A stretch of DNA of 64,000 bases from Oxytricha trifallax (lineage: Eukaryota; Ciliophora; Spirotrichea; Sporadotrichida; Oxytrichidae). The stretch is taken from the NCBI GenBank assembly GCA_000711775.1, contig ARYC01000371.1, positions 1-64,000 of the forward strand, given 5' to 3'. Positions 1-11,254 of this stretch are shown here, piece by piece; positions within the stretch are counted from its first letter, which is position 1; the number at the start of each line of letters is the position of its first letter. Below the pieces are notes generated by a model, which saw only the letters and a list, made by a program, of their open reading frames with translations, was not told where the DNA came from and did not search any database. A program made the translations under genes and the position numbers.

Positions 1-1
1 G

Positions 2-1152
2 AAGAGACACCTTAAAGAGGTACACTCTGGCAAAGCCAAAATATATTTCAAGCATGAAAAAGTGGATGGAAGGTACTAATGCACAACTTGTATGAAGTGT
101 TATACTCACTCAGCAAAAGTTAAGAAGCACATGCAAAAGCATCACCTCAGTGAGTTCTTGAATTAAGATAAAGAGACATAAAAACTTGTGGCAGCTAAAA
201 GAAAATCAAATACTCTCGAGTCTTAAAGAGAGTTACAGGAGAAGCTCAAGAGAGAGAGAAAAGATAAGAATCGATGAACTAACCTGCAGTCAATACAATT
301 CTAGCCTGCTTCCAAGCAAAAGCTATGAGCATTCCTGCATTGAATGCAATTAATCTAAGTAGTTGTATTGAGAATTAGTTGCATATAAGTGTTCCTAACA
401 AAGCAAAGCTTATAGTGGTAGATGAGTATGTATAAAAGGTGTGCCCTTTCAGCTATCTCCTTAGGAACGAGCAATACTAAAATGAGTTTGCTAACGAATA
501 TATGATTCTTAGAGAGGCATAGAGAAAAGATTGCAAGAACTTGCTTAAGCTAGATGGTGTTATTTTAAGCTATGGTTTTATCGCACTAAGACTTAAGAAA
601 TATGAAATGACTCTTAGAGATTATTTGTATCATAACAGATACCCAGATGATTTGAATGATATACTATCAGATATGATTAAGGGTGTCAAGGAGTTGCATG
701 AACTTGGATATGTTCATAGAGATTTGAAACCTGAAAATGTAATGCTGAACCTCTGTCCTTTAGAAGTCGTAGTTATTGATTTCAATAGAGCCTTGAGATA
801 GGAGATAGTAACTTTAGCAAAGGTTCTTGGCACTCCTGGCTACTTCCCAATAAGAGAGAAGTGAACGAATGGATCAGTTAAGTGGGATGTATGGGCAGTA
901 GCTGCTATAATTTTAGAGAGTGACATGGAATGTATGTCTTACTATGGTACCAAATAAGAGAAATAATCAATAAGTTTAGCCATTAAGCATATAAAGCAGG
1001 ACGATATCTGCAATAAAATCAAACAGATTGTAGACATGATAATTGTAAGAGCACCATCATATCCAAGATAATCCTTAGACGATTTACTTGAACCAGTACA
1101 GAGAGCAAGATTCAAGAGATACAATAAAGACAAGCAGATAAAATTTGTTTGA
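2..1152 (+). pseudogene. TBE 57-kDa zinc finger-kinase gene, 5'-truncated and broken
   Basis: The gene enters the window inside a C2H2 finger (RHLKEVHSG), followed by a second one (C-T-T-C ... KKHMQKHH). The finger frame ends at TGA 275-277 because two extra bases lie in the AG-rich run at 251-262 compared with copies 2 and 3. The kinase half then continues in another frame to TGA 1150-1152. It shows HRDLKPENVMLN (near 712-747) and VVVIDFNRAL (near 769-798), the catalytic loop and the metal-binding Asp. A second break is TGA where copy 2 has TGG (REK-stop-TNGSV, near 862). In TBEs this is the third gene; its role in transposition is not established. As it stands it is a pseudogene. Confidence 0.9.
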
Positions 1153-1213
1153 GTGAAATCGCGTAATAATCATTAAATATACTTAAAATTCACATAAAAC
1201 CTGCATTATCTCT

Positions 1214-1291
1214 ACTAACCCCAATAAGACCCCAACTATACCCTACAAATCAAAGCAATTATAAACCTCACTGAGGGGTTTTGGGGTTTTG
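1214..1291. repeat. Terminal inverted repeat of TBE copy 1
   Basis: This 78-bp end is nearly identical to the ends of TBE copy 2 (27847-27924 and 31871-31948). It finishes with 17 bases of telomere-like repeat. The length agrees with the 77-78 bp known for TBE1 elements. Confidence 0.92.
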
Positions 1292-1294
1292 ATT

Positions 1295-1900
1295 GGTTAA
1301 AAGAATTCTTGCAGTCTGCTATTGTCAATCTTGATCTTAAATCATACCAAGTATCTATATTTCCGATTGTAGCCTTAAACATTTAGGTTTCGAAATGTCA
1401 AATTTTGTGAACTCAGTTTTGAACTCTCAAATTTTTTTCAATTATTGTTGTTGCTGTGAGCACCCACTTTCTCCTTGGTTTTTGTTTTTAGCATGCATTA
1501 GCAACTTCCTCCTCCCATTGATCTGAAGTCTTTTTCTCCATTTATCCTCGACTACTTTAATTGCTATTTTTCTAATAATATTGAAATAAATATTTTATTT
1601 CTAAGTTATTGCAACAATTTTACATACTATCCAATTCTTAATAAGCGAAGACAAATAGCATAAGTCATAAATCCATTTATCTTCATTGATTCCTCAATAA
1701 AGCATAGATTTTATCCTTAACCTTTTAAGCATAAATTATAATGTTGCTTTACCTCTTGTTCCATAATTTCGATATAAAGGTATTTCAAGTAAGTGCTCAA
1801 TAAACATTTGAATGTTAGGCGAATTGTAAAAAGCTTAAATGTTAAAATTACTAAACTTATATTGATTCTGAATATATACTTACAAATATTATAATATAAT
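1295..1900. other. Flank of TBE1 with a possible minus-strand coding stretch
   Basis: The first about 265 bases (to about 1560) read on the minus strand as a mostly open, Lys/Gln-rich frame that runs up to the TBE junction, with one TGA. This could be a broken coding segment into which TBE1 inserted. The remainder to 1900 is AT-rich and shows nothing recognisable. With TGA as the only stop, chance open frames are long, so this is weak. Confidence 0.25.
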
Positions 1901-1920
1901 ATAATATAGTCTCCTACACA

Positions 1921-2220
1921 ATGGGAAATCATAGGGGAAGGTCGATTGATGGTGTTGAAAGTCAAAAGAATGAAGTAAAAATCTAATTAAACTATCTTGC
2001 TGGTTTAGATCACAGAATTGATTTAATTAATAATAATATAATATAAATTGAAGAAATGAAAATAGCACTCTTAAACGAGATAATAAGGCATTGGAGTGCA
2101 TTGAGAGGTATTGCTAACCGTGAGCATTCAATCGAAATAGTTAAAACAATCATGAAAATAAAAACAAAAAAATACAGAAATAATAATACGGATAATTTGA
2201 AATATTTCTCATTTATTTGA
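1921..2220 (+). CDS. Small hypothetical protein, 99 aa
   Basis: An ATG-started frame of 99 codons ends at TGA 2218-2220, using TAA as Gln at several positions. The composition is balanced, with few low-complexity runs (segments such as EEMKIALLNEIIRHWSAL), and suggests amphipathic helices. No domain is recognised. It has a short AT-rich leader and is followed by an AT-rich repeat. It could be a real small gene or one exon or segment of a larger one; chance cannot be excluded. Confidence 0.4.
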
Positions 2221-2300
2221 ATTTTATTTGATTAGTTAGTTAGTTAATAACTTGAGGTAAATTAAATATTTAGTTGATTATAAGGTTAATTAATATTATT

Positions 2301-2820
2301 TTGGGCTTCAGTAGTTAAACTTTATTATTTTTCCTACTTGCTTCAATTATTAATATTAATATTATAAACTTATATCTCTAAATATTTTTGTGTAATGTGA
2401 GGGATCGTAATTTAATTTGTATTTATTATTATTAAGTTTCTTTATTCATAATTAATATAAGTAATTAACTTATAAGCAATTAATCTTAAAAACTAAACAT
2501 TTAAATGCATAAAAAATGATTATAATTTTATATTAAAATAATATTATGAATAATTTTTAATAAAAATCAAGCTAATTATTAATTGCATAAAATCAATCAA
2601 ATTAAAACTATAAAAATAAAATATATAAATTAAAAATTAAATAGAAGAAATGGGGCCAAGTTGTAATAATATAAAAAATTTGCTACTTAAGCTCATAATA
2701 AATATAACTAAATAAAAACAAACAAAATTTATTAAAAATAATTACAACAACTATTTAATATTGATTTATAATAACTTTCGTCATATTTTAAGAATTTAAA
2801 TATTCACGATATTTTCCAAT
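2301..2820. repeat. AT-rich repeat with hairpin at each end, copy 1
   Basis: Two imperfect hairpins of about 46 bp (2301-2346 and 2651-2696) bound about 300 bp of extremely AT-rich DNA. The consensus arm is TTGGGCTCA-AGTAGTAAA, with the matching TTTACTACTTGAGC. About 120 bp after the right hairpin (containing ATATTTTAAGAATTTA) is also shared with 5060-5160 and, more weakly, 17125-17250. It probably belongs to a small non-autonomous element family or to internally eliminated sequence. Confidence 0.5.
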
Positions 2821-3079
2821 ATTTGAACTGATTATTAAAAAACGAAGAGAAAATGATTACAAGAATTTGGTTAGTAAACATGTTTTATATAAGATGCCTG
2901 AGTTAAGGAGGGTGGGCAAAGTTACCTTTATAAAAAAAGTTTTGTAATTCCATAAGTTTATATATTTTTTAACAATACTATTTTTTAATAATTTTTGTTT
3001 ATATAAAACGGCAAGTGAAAAATTTGAGCGGATTTGGTAAATGCAAATTTAATCAACAATTTTTTGAATTCTTGAACAT

Positions 3080-3660
3080 ATATTAAATCACTTACCTACA
3101 ATATTACAAATCTTGTAGTAGTATTTCTTCAGCTCTCTGGTCATAGATGAGTTGTCAACCACATTGATCTGGATGCGATATTGAACATAATCTCTTGATG
3201 ACACCCTTGTCTTAGCTTGTAGGCCGTATCGTTGAATCAGCAGTTAGTGAAGTGATGAATGATGACTTGGGAGCTTTAGAATTTGCGACGATCATGACCG
3301 CATACATCTTGCTTTTGCTCACCTCCTCGAGCTTCTCAATCTAAGAGTAGACAATGTCCACTTGGTTCTGGTTGAGTTGGGCGTTGTAATAATTAGGATT
3401 GGTCGCGACGAGGTGAGTCGTCACTTCTAGAACAATCATTTTACTTTGAAGGGTAGGACGAGGGTCATAGCCAAATGTCACAGGAACAGGAGATTGTCTT
3501 GATCCTCAGCAAGATCTTCAAATCTCTCAATGAGGCTTTCATAGGTGGGCTATTTCTTTCCGAAGTTCATGATGTCGTAGAACTCACAGACATTTGCGAA
3601 ATAGCAATAGGTTGCCTTCATGAGCTCCTTCTCAACTCTCTCATCTCCATTGATAATTAA
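3080..3660 (-). pseudogene. Unidentified coding island C
   Basis: This segment is richer in GC than its surroundings and reads on the minus strand as protein-like sequence, for example TYCYFANVCEFYDIMNFGKK and LNQNQVDIVYSQIEKLEEV, but in more than one frame and with TGA breaks. AT-rich DNA lies on both sides. It may be one segment of a gene split with islands B (3850-4520) and A (5164-5735), all on the minus strand. No family is recognised. Confidence 0.4.
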
Positions 3661-3849
3661 CAAGATTTTATATTTTACATAAATTATAAAATTTAATAGG
3701 GCGACTTAGTTTTAATGATTAATATTTGGTCTTTATTTGGCCTATTATAATTTTTAATACTTAAAGCTTAAATAATTTCCCAAATCAGTGTTGCAGACGA
3801 ATTACTTGATGAATGAGAATTTGAGGCCCTATAATGATAGTCTTTCGAA

Positions 3850-4520
3850 TGCTCTTAAATAGAAAAATCAAACTCTAATCAACCCAACCGATAAGTTTTC
3901 CCCAAGCTGTGAAAAACGCAAAATACTATCCATCATAGATTGGTCAAACATTGGAACATGACTGATTTTTGAGGACTTGAAGTGGGTGGCTAAAAATATC
4001 CTCACAAGATAGGCAAGCTTAAGGTTTTCATGATCTGACAAAATGCTAACGCCTTCTTCATTAGACTTGTGGAATTTTGTTACTTGAGACCCGGGGCATT
4101 TATATATCATAGAGTTGATATTTCGCAAGAGGCATGTTTCCCTCCAAACAATAACTGACTTGATCTGCAATCTCCAAAAAAGAGTATTCATCCATCTATA
4201 ATTCATCCCCCCCTTTGTATTGTCTGCAGACTATAAAGCTGTGAAATACATATATCGCCTTTGTCGACTTTGAGTTTCAGAGATTAGTCTAATTTAAAGA
4301 TTTCTTGAGGTCGCAAGCATTATACATATTTGCGGATGAAAAGTCTAAAGCTTACTCATCAAGTTCTTGTTAAGGAATAGAGTCAATGGGGATTATAGTG
4401 TTACAAGGAAGCCATCGCCACCGTTTATTGAGTAGTATCTATTTTGTCTTTATAAGGACTGATTTCTCTTGGCGGATTTCTAATAACTATTCTTTACGTC
4501 TGTACCATCCTGAGAATCAG
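3850..4520 (-). pseudogene. Unidentified coding island B
   Basis: On the minus strand this reads as natural-looking protein, for example SSANMYNACDLKKSLNQTNL, then (near 4230-4140) DEYSFLEIADQVSYCLEGN. A frame change near 4080 leads into SNEEGVSILSDHENLKLAYL. TGA codons and the frame change argue for a decayed gene, unless small introns or eliminated segments explain them. No domain is recognised. About 190 bp of AT-rich DNA separates it from island C. Confidence 0.4.
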
Positions 4521-4611
4521 ACTAAAATATTTAAAAAATGTGAATACAAAAATACTTAATCAAAAAGAATTATATAATATACATACTTGATACATTCTTA
4601 CAAGATATTTA

Positions 4612-5160
4612 TTGGGCATTAGAATTATTAAAAATAAAATTTTATATATTATTGTGATTTTAATTATTTTTACTTATTTTATGTTGCTACTTGAGCCCAT
4701 CATTTATACTTATATTATTTTATAATATCTTTAAGCTTGCTTATTTATTGTGGACAATTGAAATAAAAAAATTTAAATATTTATAAAGATTAATTAATTC
4801 AAAAGTAAAATCATGAATAATTTTCAAATAATTTACTAATAATAGTAACAAATCTTTAAAATAAAAAAATATCTATTCATATAATAAATTATTAACTAAA
4901 CTTTAAATCAGTGAATAAATTAATTTTCTTTTTAGTATATAAGTAATTACATAAATAAAAAAAAAATTATTAAAAAAATTCAAATTATAAATATTAATTA
5001 TTAATATATCAGAATTGGGCTCATTTAGTAAAAATATAAGATTTACCACTTGCGCTCATTTCCAAATATAATTAAATAAAAAATAAATTAAAAATAATTG
5101 CAATTATGTTTTGATAGTGATTTCAAAGTATTTTAAGAATTTACATATTCAAGATCTTTT
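4612..5160. repeat. AT-rich repeat with hairpin at each end, copy 2
   Basis: The left end has arms TTGGGCA (from about 4612) and GCTACTTGAGCCCA (to 4700). The right end is the hairpin at 5015-5060 (TTGGGCTCATTTAGTAAA ... TTTACCACTTGCGCTCA). The tail to 5160 matches the tail of copy 1. It separates coding islands A and B, which is where an eliminated sequence would sit. Confidence 0.5.
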
Positions 5161-5163
5161 TTA

Positions 5164-5735
5164 CTAATTTGACTGAATGCGTTTGGAGAAGGTTTTGGTT
5201 TGAAACTCGTCATTGAAAAGTTTTTGCATTAGTCTGTACATTCCATCGTTAGTTGCATTGAAGAGTCTCTGCACAATGGTTTGCAGTATATTAATAACTG
5301 TTGTGTCGTATCCGTTAACCTTAGATTTAAGAAGACAATGTATTGAATGATTTTTGTATATAGTTTTCTGGAAAAGCCGGGTCCTCAAGAATCTGTGCTG
5401 GCAGCATTCCTCAGTCTCAGTATCCATTTTTAGACGAGTCTCCCTTAATCTTATAATGTCTTCAAGTCCTAGCATTATTAAGTTAACCAGCTCCCCCTCG
5501 GCATCTTAATCATCTCTCAGCGGCATTGATATTCTTTTCATGGACTTTTTTATATCACAATCTTTCAGCATCCCCTTTTCCTTAACTTTTCAATTCCTTA
5601 GATTTCAAAATTTAATCCCATTCATTTCTAGCTAACTACTATTTTTTAGGCCTATTTTCTTCTTACTTATCCTCATTTTTATTTTCAAATTGCATTTCAT
5701 ATTTAAATTAATCCTCTTCCTCCGGCATATCTATT
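5164..5735 (-). pseudogene. Unidentified coding island A, acidic N-terminus
   Basis: The minus-strand frame starts at a plausible ATG (MPEEEDQFKYEMQF) with a Lys/Glu/Gln-rich stretch. It changes frame near 5565 and continues as LGLEDIIRLRETRLKMDTE to FSKRIQSN, where the AT-rich repeat begins. The frame change could be a mutation or a very short intron. No domain is recognised. It could be the 5' part of the gene continued in islands B and C. Confidence 0.4.
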
Positions 5736-5765
5736 TTTTCTCTTTTTCTACTCTATCTTTATCAT

Positions 5766-5988
5766 GTTTGTAGAATGGGGTAATGACCAATTAAATGAAA
5801 AATATAATTATTATTAGCGTATAATTACAATAATTGAACTAATTATTAAAACTATTGGCTCGATTAATTGTCCTTATAAAATAAATCAATCAGGGTGTGT
5901 AAATTTGGTTTTAGCCTAATTATAATTAATATTAGCCAATAATTATTAATTTTTCATTTAATTGTTCATTTCCCCAATCTTCGTGTCA
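5766..5988. repeat. Small MITE, copy 1
   Basis: About 223 bp with imperfect inverted ends (GGGGTAATGACCAATTAAAT at the left, and the matching ATTTAATTGTTCATTTCCCC at the right). The interior (GGCTCGATTAATTGTCC ... CAATCAGGGTGTGTA) is shared with the copy at 37826-38066. It has no coding capacity. Confidence 0.65.
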
Positions 5989-7140
5989 TAATTGATCTTT
6001 GGGGTTTTATCAACTCAATTTATTGTAATTTATAATTCTACTGAGTTTGTTTTATTTATTATTGCTATATCTACCTTGGAGTATCTGTTATTCGATAAAA
6101 TACATTCACCAAATTGGTATTACAGTGCACAATTTGTGATTCTATTACTGATATTGCAACTTTTCTTAGTTTATGTTGATATGTTTCTGTGTGGATTTAT
6201 GTTAAGTTTAATAATAATTGTGTCCTTTAAATCCTTATTTTGATCTTATCGTCTAACCATAGTCAGTTTTTCTTTAAGTAACCTAATTCATGTTTTTACT
6301 AAATCTTAACTAAATCAATATACTTCTCTGATTAATAAAACTTATTGAGCGTGTTTTATAGTCTATCCAATTTATTTTTTTCCATTTTAGAGCTCGATTA
6401 ATTTCAATTATAAACTGACCTATGAGTAGTTGCAGTGGATCTAGTAAAATTACTGCTAGTTTGAGGAGTTTGGAATGCGCTATTGCTTTACTTGTGAAGT
6501 ATATGAATTGGCAAAGATGCCAATTAGTAGTTTTTTTGCTGTTATTTTCTGTTCTCTGATTAATTAATTGAGGTTAACTTTTCATTTATCATGTTATTGC
6601 CATTTGAAGTTGATGTTATGTTGAGAGAAGGTGCCACTAAAGCCAAAGTGAGAGTTATTTAATAAAATCATCATAATATTATTCATCTGTTATTATATTT
6701 CATCTTCTCCAAAATTCTATATTTATTTTTACTCTTGTGTTTTTGTATATTTAATAATTATAAAACGAGTTAAAATTAGAAATTAATAAAAAGCTGTGAT
6801 CAGATTGAGAACAATCAGAATCATAGCAATGGGAGAAGATGACTACGAGTGTTCATTGAAGACGTCAACTAGTAAAAGAAATCAATGCAGAAATAATTAA
6901 TAGAATTTTTTGAAATTTCAAATAAAAATCTAAATAATTAAACATTCAAAAACCTGTCAGTCTATCTTGAATAAAAACAGAAAATTCAAAACTTAGACAG
7001 ATTTTAGATCAATTAAGTGAATGGCCACCAACTTCAATTCTACAAATTAATATGAGATAATGAGAGATGGAGTAAAATAAATTTGAGATTCGTGCATTGC
7101 AGTGTAGCAAGATTTGAGATGAGATAACAAGTAACATAAG
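5989..7140. other. AT-rich interval, no supported gene
   Basis: Open frames exist on both strands of 5990-6240, but neither is convincing. A short ATG frame at 6421 (MSSCSGSSKITASLRSLE) gives 45 aa and overlaps a small hairpin (AATTGGCAAAGATGCCAATT). From about 6800 the sequence may already be the 5' region of the LINE fragment that follows. Confidence 0.3.
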
Positions 7141-7604
7141 CCAACACGGAATAAAGTCAATTTAAATTAAAATATGCCTTTAAAATGTGAGTGGCTTAAA
7201 TTTAAATTTGGAACAGGAAAATTTTATAAGAGAAATAGGATTTTTATTTTTATAAGAGAAATTGGATGAGATAATCCAAACTTTATAGGACTCGTTGAAA
7301 CGAGACTACAAAAAGATTAACTGGGATCACCAATAAAAATACTGCGCAGACTCAATTTGCTAGAAACAGATAGGAGTTAACTTTAAACAGTGGCTTGTTC
7401 CCTATGAAAACAGTGTAAGATTGAGTGAGTTCATAGCTAGATATATATTTAATGTGGGGAAATTTTTGCCACATATAATAACAGCTTCAATTCCTCTTTA
7501 CTGTAATGATGAAATGAAAGAGTTACAGAATATACTACAATACATTATAAAATCACTAAAACCAAAATTAAAGAAACAGAGAATCATAGTATTGATAAAT
7601 TAGG
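7141..7604 (+). pseudogene. LINE-A: apurinic-type endonuclease domain, N-terminal half
   Basis: The plus-strand reading contains IKICLQNVSGLN (7165-7203, the start of APE-type endonucleases, with the catalytic Asn), GLVETRLQK (from 7288, the catalytic Glu region) and YIFNVGKF ... IPLYCNDEMKEL ... QRIIVLIN ending at 7604. The order and spacing match LINE-B on the other strand (LKICLSNVRGL, GLVEKRLQR, LNVGDV ... ISLYCNEEVKKL). It stops just before the GDFN block, which resumes at 11260 beyond an inserted element. Confidence 0.75.
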
Positions 7605-7790
7605 TAATATTAGGAAATTTAAGAAATATAAATTCATTAATATATTAATAATAAATTTAACTGACAGTAATTAGATCATCTTGTAATTGTAAATTTTTTA
7701 ATTTATTTTTAATATTAAACTGATTGTACAGTTATTCATTTTAAAGTTCTGATCTGTTTAAATTTTTAAATTGTACAATTAGTGGGAAAT
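7605..7790. repeat. Left inverted repeat of the 3.6-kb element
   Basis: Pairs with 11086-11241. The ends are better conserved than the AT-rich middle. Confidence 0.7.
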
Positions 7791-8669
7791 TAGACATAAA
7801 TTTATTATTATTATTTATAATAAAATGTGAATGGAACTGGTGTTATTTATAATGAATGGAACTAATGAATATATTTTCTGTGGTGCTAAGACTAAAACCC
7901 TAAGTCTATTATTTACAAGATTAGGCGAGAAATAAAATAATAACAAATACTTTAAACTTATAACTGATTTGATCACTTTACTATTTCTATATTTATAGAA
8001 AATTGCAAAAAATATGAGACTATAGAGATTAATTAATGACAATATATAGAAATTACTCCAGTTTCTTCATTTATTCACCTCTTACATGAAGTTTTATGTA
8101 AATAAAAATTGTTATATAAATTTAAACGATTTTCATAACAATGGATAACATATAGTTAAATTATCTTATTTATTTAAATGATGAGTAAGTTTATTCATAG
8201 TTTAAAAAATACCTATATATGATGCTTCAGTAATGAGTAAATGAAACATCATTTTGCTTGAAAACCCTTTACATTTTCAATTTTAATTTATGTATTATTA
8301 AACTTATATACTTTACTGAAACATAAGCAGGCTTAATTAAAAAATAAGCATACATTTATTAACAATTTAAAGTTAATATATTCGAGATAATTGAAATTAA
8401 ATTGTTAAAACTTTTTGTTAAAATGAATTAAAGTTTATTAATATGTTATATATGCAATATTATCCATTAGGTATAATGTAATAATCAATGTATAATAAAA
8501 ATGAATTGAATAATATTTTAATAGCATTAAGCTTATTCAAATGTTTCCAATCGAGAATACTCGGAAACTTTTCTCGATTCTAACATTTTTCATACACACT
8601 AAACAATCAAATTTATTTTTATTTAATATTCTAAACTTATGAAAGTAACTTTATTTATTTCCAAATTCA

Positions 8670-9660
8670 CTTTAATATTTAAATGTTATACCGATTCTCT
8701 CGCTCATAGTTTTAAGATGTCCCATCCTCTCAATGTACAATTCTTCGATCTTCTTCAATTCTTCTTCAGTAGGTCTCAACTTCTGCTTCATTGGTCAACT
8801 ATTCCACGCTAGTTTTGTTAGAGCGGTCTCGAATATAAGCATGAACTTCATGTAGATGTGATTGGAGCTGTGTATTAATATTACCAAGTCGTTGCTCAAT
8901 CAATAAATGAGGATGTTTCTATTCTGGTTCATGAAACCTTCCACCTTACTTTTGAGATCACTTTGATTGTACATGCTGCCCATCTTAGCCGGATCTTTCT
9001 CGACAGTATTCTGAAAGTTCTGCAAATATAATACCGTACACTCAAATTTTGCCTCCAAATATCTCCATCGAGATAGATCATCTTCCTCTTGTGGTATTCC
9101 TAATTGATTCCGCTCAGGTACTCTAGATTATAGAGTAGCACCTTCAGTTGGTCAAGCCTAGCTCTCAGCTCCAGTATCTTGCAAGCAATATCCAGGTCAG
9201 TCTTCAATGCTCGTGCAAGCTGGTCTTAATAGCAAACATGAGAGATTTTTATATAGAGATTTTTTTATCTTAATTTTTACTAATACCTTGATGCTGATGA
9301 ATTGGACTCGTTTTGAGAATAAACCAAAGTCGAATAGTACCTCAATCAAGAGAGAATGGTTTTTATAGGGAGTAATAAATTTTTCAACACACAGCTGTTA
9401 TCATTTAAGACATAAGTTAAAGGATTAAATATCATAAATCGATGGCAATTTGGAATATTCAAAAAATCTTGAAATATGATGTCTGAACCATCATCTATCT
9501 AACTAAGCTTTTTAGAGAACTTCACATCCTCTTTGGGTTATCTTTTACCAGCTATGTCACCAAAGAGACTAGTAGCACAGCTAGAAAGTAGTGTGACTTG
9601 GATCTTGAATTAAAAGGTATTTAGTGTTGAATTAAAAGGTATTTAGTGCAAAATGCTTTA
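8670..9660 (-). pseudogene. Unidentified gene of the 3.6-kb element
   Basis: The minus strand reads in order: a segment near 9560-9290 (FFEYSKLPSIYDIQSFNLCL, then LLIEVLFDFGLFSKRVQFIS); a helical, Leu-rich segment near 9220-9060 (RALKTDLDIACKILELRARL); and a C-terminal segment near 9040-8680 (VEKDPAKMGSMYNQSDLKSK ... EEELKKIEELYIERMGHLK). A frame change lies near 9060 and at least two TGAs occur. An AT-rich gap at 9240-9290 may be an intron. Likely coiled coil; no known family. Its position inside the inverted repeats suggests cargo of that element. Confidence 0.4.
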
Positions 9661-9839
9661 GCTGTAGAGCTATTTAATTTACGCCAAAGCACCTAGAGAA
9701 TCTTTTTCCATTTTATTTTTGCTATTTATTATACAAATGTTACAGTTAAGACTCGATTTCAATTGCATTTGGAAATTTTGTTTACTTGTAATCTATGCGA
9801 TTAGTGCTATTCATCTATCGTTCCATTTAAAACTCTCAT

Positions 9840-10240
9840 TAAGAATTTACTGATTTCATTAGCTTGGCGGTTCTAACCCAATGGTGTCCGGCTGCAGCAA
9901 TTAATGAGATGCTCGCTGGAATTGGCGGCCCGATTAATTTATTCGGGTTATTAAGTTTTGTTGCACTCCTTCCCTTCATATGGTACCTAAATACTAAGGC
10001 TTTAATTTTTACTTTAATATACATACTGAGACATCTGTGGTGTGATCGAAGATTTTCTCATAGTTTGGAATGTGTCGAATTATCGTTTGAGAAAACAATA
10101 TGCGACCCGCCATTTACCTTCTCATTAATACTAACCTCTTTCATGGCCTTGTCAACTACCATCGCAAAAGAGCGTGAGCACAAGATACCACTAACTCCTC
10201 CTCAGAGGGCTTCTAGGCCTCTATTTTATATCTAAATGTT
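9840..10240. other. Open region in the 3.6-kb element, strand uncertain
   Basis: Both strands are readable. Plus: an open frame with no TAA, TAG or TGA after 9840, with hydrophobic stretches (LLSFVALLPFIWYL) ending near 10233. Minus: SFAMVVDKAMKEV ... GSHIVFSNDNSTHSK ... IPASISLIAAAGHHW with two TGAs. The minus reading agrees in strand with the gene at 8670-9660. I cannot decide between them. Confidence 0.3.
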
Positions 10241-11085
10241 ATACATAAGAATGTTCAGGTGCTGTTTCAAAGATGCCATGATGAGCAGGAGATAATTGAA
10301 CTAAAGTTGACAAAAAGTAAATCGTTGGAGTGACCCTCCTGCAACTTGGAGTCGCTTTGCTTGCTTAAAAAGGCATTATAATTAAGCAGCAATTGGTTTA
10401 TCTGTTGGATTTGTGTGCTATGGATTTAAAAAGTGTAATTATAGAGGTTAGAAGATTTATAAGTATTAAATTCCACATTTCGTCATTTTGGTTGCTTTAG
10501 TGCTAATTACTACTACCACTAAAGCTTCCAAATATTTAAAAATATTTAATATATCTTTATTAAATTTAACAGTCTCGTAAATCTTTGAAAAATTAAATTT
10601 AGGGTTTTATTAAAACAGCAACAGCTCTACATATTACCCAACATTCGTTCAATCAATTCCTCAAGATCATGCTGTCAAATGGCATCTTACTAACAGAGGC
10701 AGGTAAATATGAGCGTTGCCCATTAATGCAATATCATTGATGAAATCGATGATTTATTCAACGAGAGAATCATGGTTATTGCTGTAAACTAAGAAAACTG
10801 CTGCTAATAGAGTTCAGTCGAAAGAACTCGCTTCAATTCCTCCACTTACGTATACCATTACACTTCAATGTTAGATTCGTTGATGCTAAGCAAATTTACA
10901 ATGTTAATAGTTATGACAATGAATACTCCTGTAAGCTGTAGGTTTCTTTCATGACAGTGCAACTTCGTCATCTATATCAATTATATTGCTGATTAATTCT
11001 TACTTTTGCATAACTCCCACTAATTATTCATTGTGAAGTTTAATATGTTCCTTTAAATTATATAATATTATTAAACCTTTGACTC
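10241..11085. other. Inner right part of the 3.6-kb element
   Basis: Weak minus-strand coding character to about 10440; beyond that no supported gene. Confidence 0.25.
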
Positions 11086-11241
11086 ATTTCCCACTAATTG
11101 TACAATTTAAAAACTTAAAAAGATCAAAAAATATACAATCAGATTAACATTATTAATTAATTAAATTAAATTACGATTACAAGATCTATAATTACTGCCA
11201 GTTAAATTTATTATTAATATTTGAATGAATTCCTAATATTA
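11086..11241. repeat. Right inverted repeat of the 3.6-kb element
   Basis: Complement of 7605-7790. It begins at ATTTCCCACTAATTGTACAA and ends at TTCCTAATATTA, directly before the resumed LINE reading frame. Confidence 0.7.
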
Positions 11242-11254
11242 TAAATTTTTTCAA

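Larger units (their letters stand above)
1..1291 (+). mobile_element. TBE1: TBE transposon copy 1, right-hand part
   Basis: This is the terminal part of a telomere-bearing element; the rest lies left of the window. It ends at 1291 with GGGGTTTTGGGGTTTTG (1275-1291), the inverted form of the C4A4 telomere repeat, followed by ATT (1292-1294), which fits the three-base ANT target duplication known for TBEs. It contains the zinc finger-kinase gene reading towards the end, so it lies in the opposite orientation to copies 2 and 3. It is very similar in sequence to the complete copy at 27847-31948. Strand here means the strand of the 57-kDa gene. Confidence 0.93.
7605..11241. mobile_element. 3.6-kb TIR element inserted in LINE-A
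   Basis: Long imperfect inverted repeats begin with TAATATTAGGAA (7605-7616) and end with TTCCTAATATTA (11230-11241). The inner parts include AAATTGTACAATTAGTGGGA (about 7768-7787) and its complement (about 11086-11108). Arms are about 160-185 bp. The element interrupts the LINE endonuclease exactly between its VLIN and DFN blocks. TAAATT occurs at both outer junctions (7596-7601 and 11242-11247), but three bases separate it from the repeat on the left,so a target duplication is uncertain. Inside are minus-strand coding remnants without a recognised transposase. Confidence 0.75.

Noticed and set aside
942..1133. Leu/Ile-rich frame opposite the TBE1 kinase (also at 28005-28196 opposite TBE2)
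   Set aside because: Antisense shadow of the conserved kinase C-terminus; it is conserved only because the sense strand is.
1275..1291. C4A4/G4T4 repeats as real chromosome ends or nanochromosome termini
   Set aside because: They lie inside continuous DNA, only two units long, at the tips of 78-bp inverted repeats with ATT duplications, which is the TBE end structure.
5992..6243. Hydrophobic open frame on the plus strand
   Set aside because: It has no ATG start, and the opposite strand is equally open; with TGA as the only stop such frames are common by chance in AT-rich DNA.
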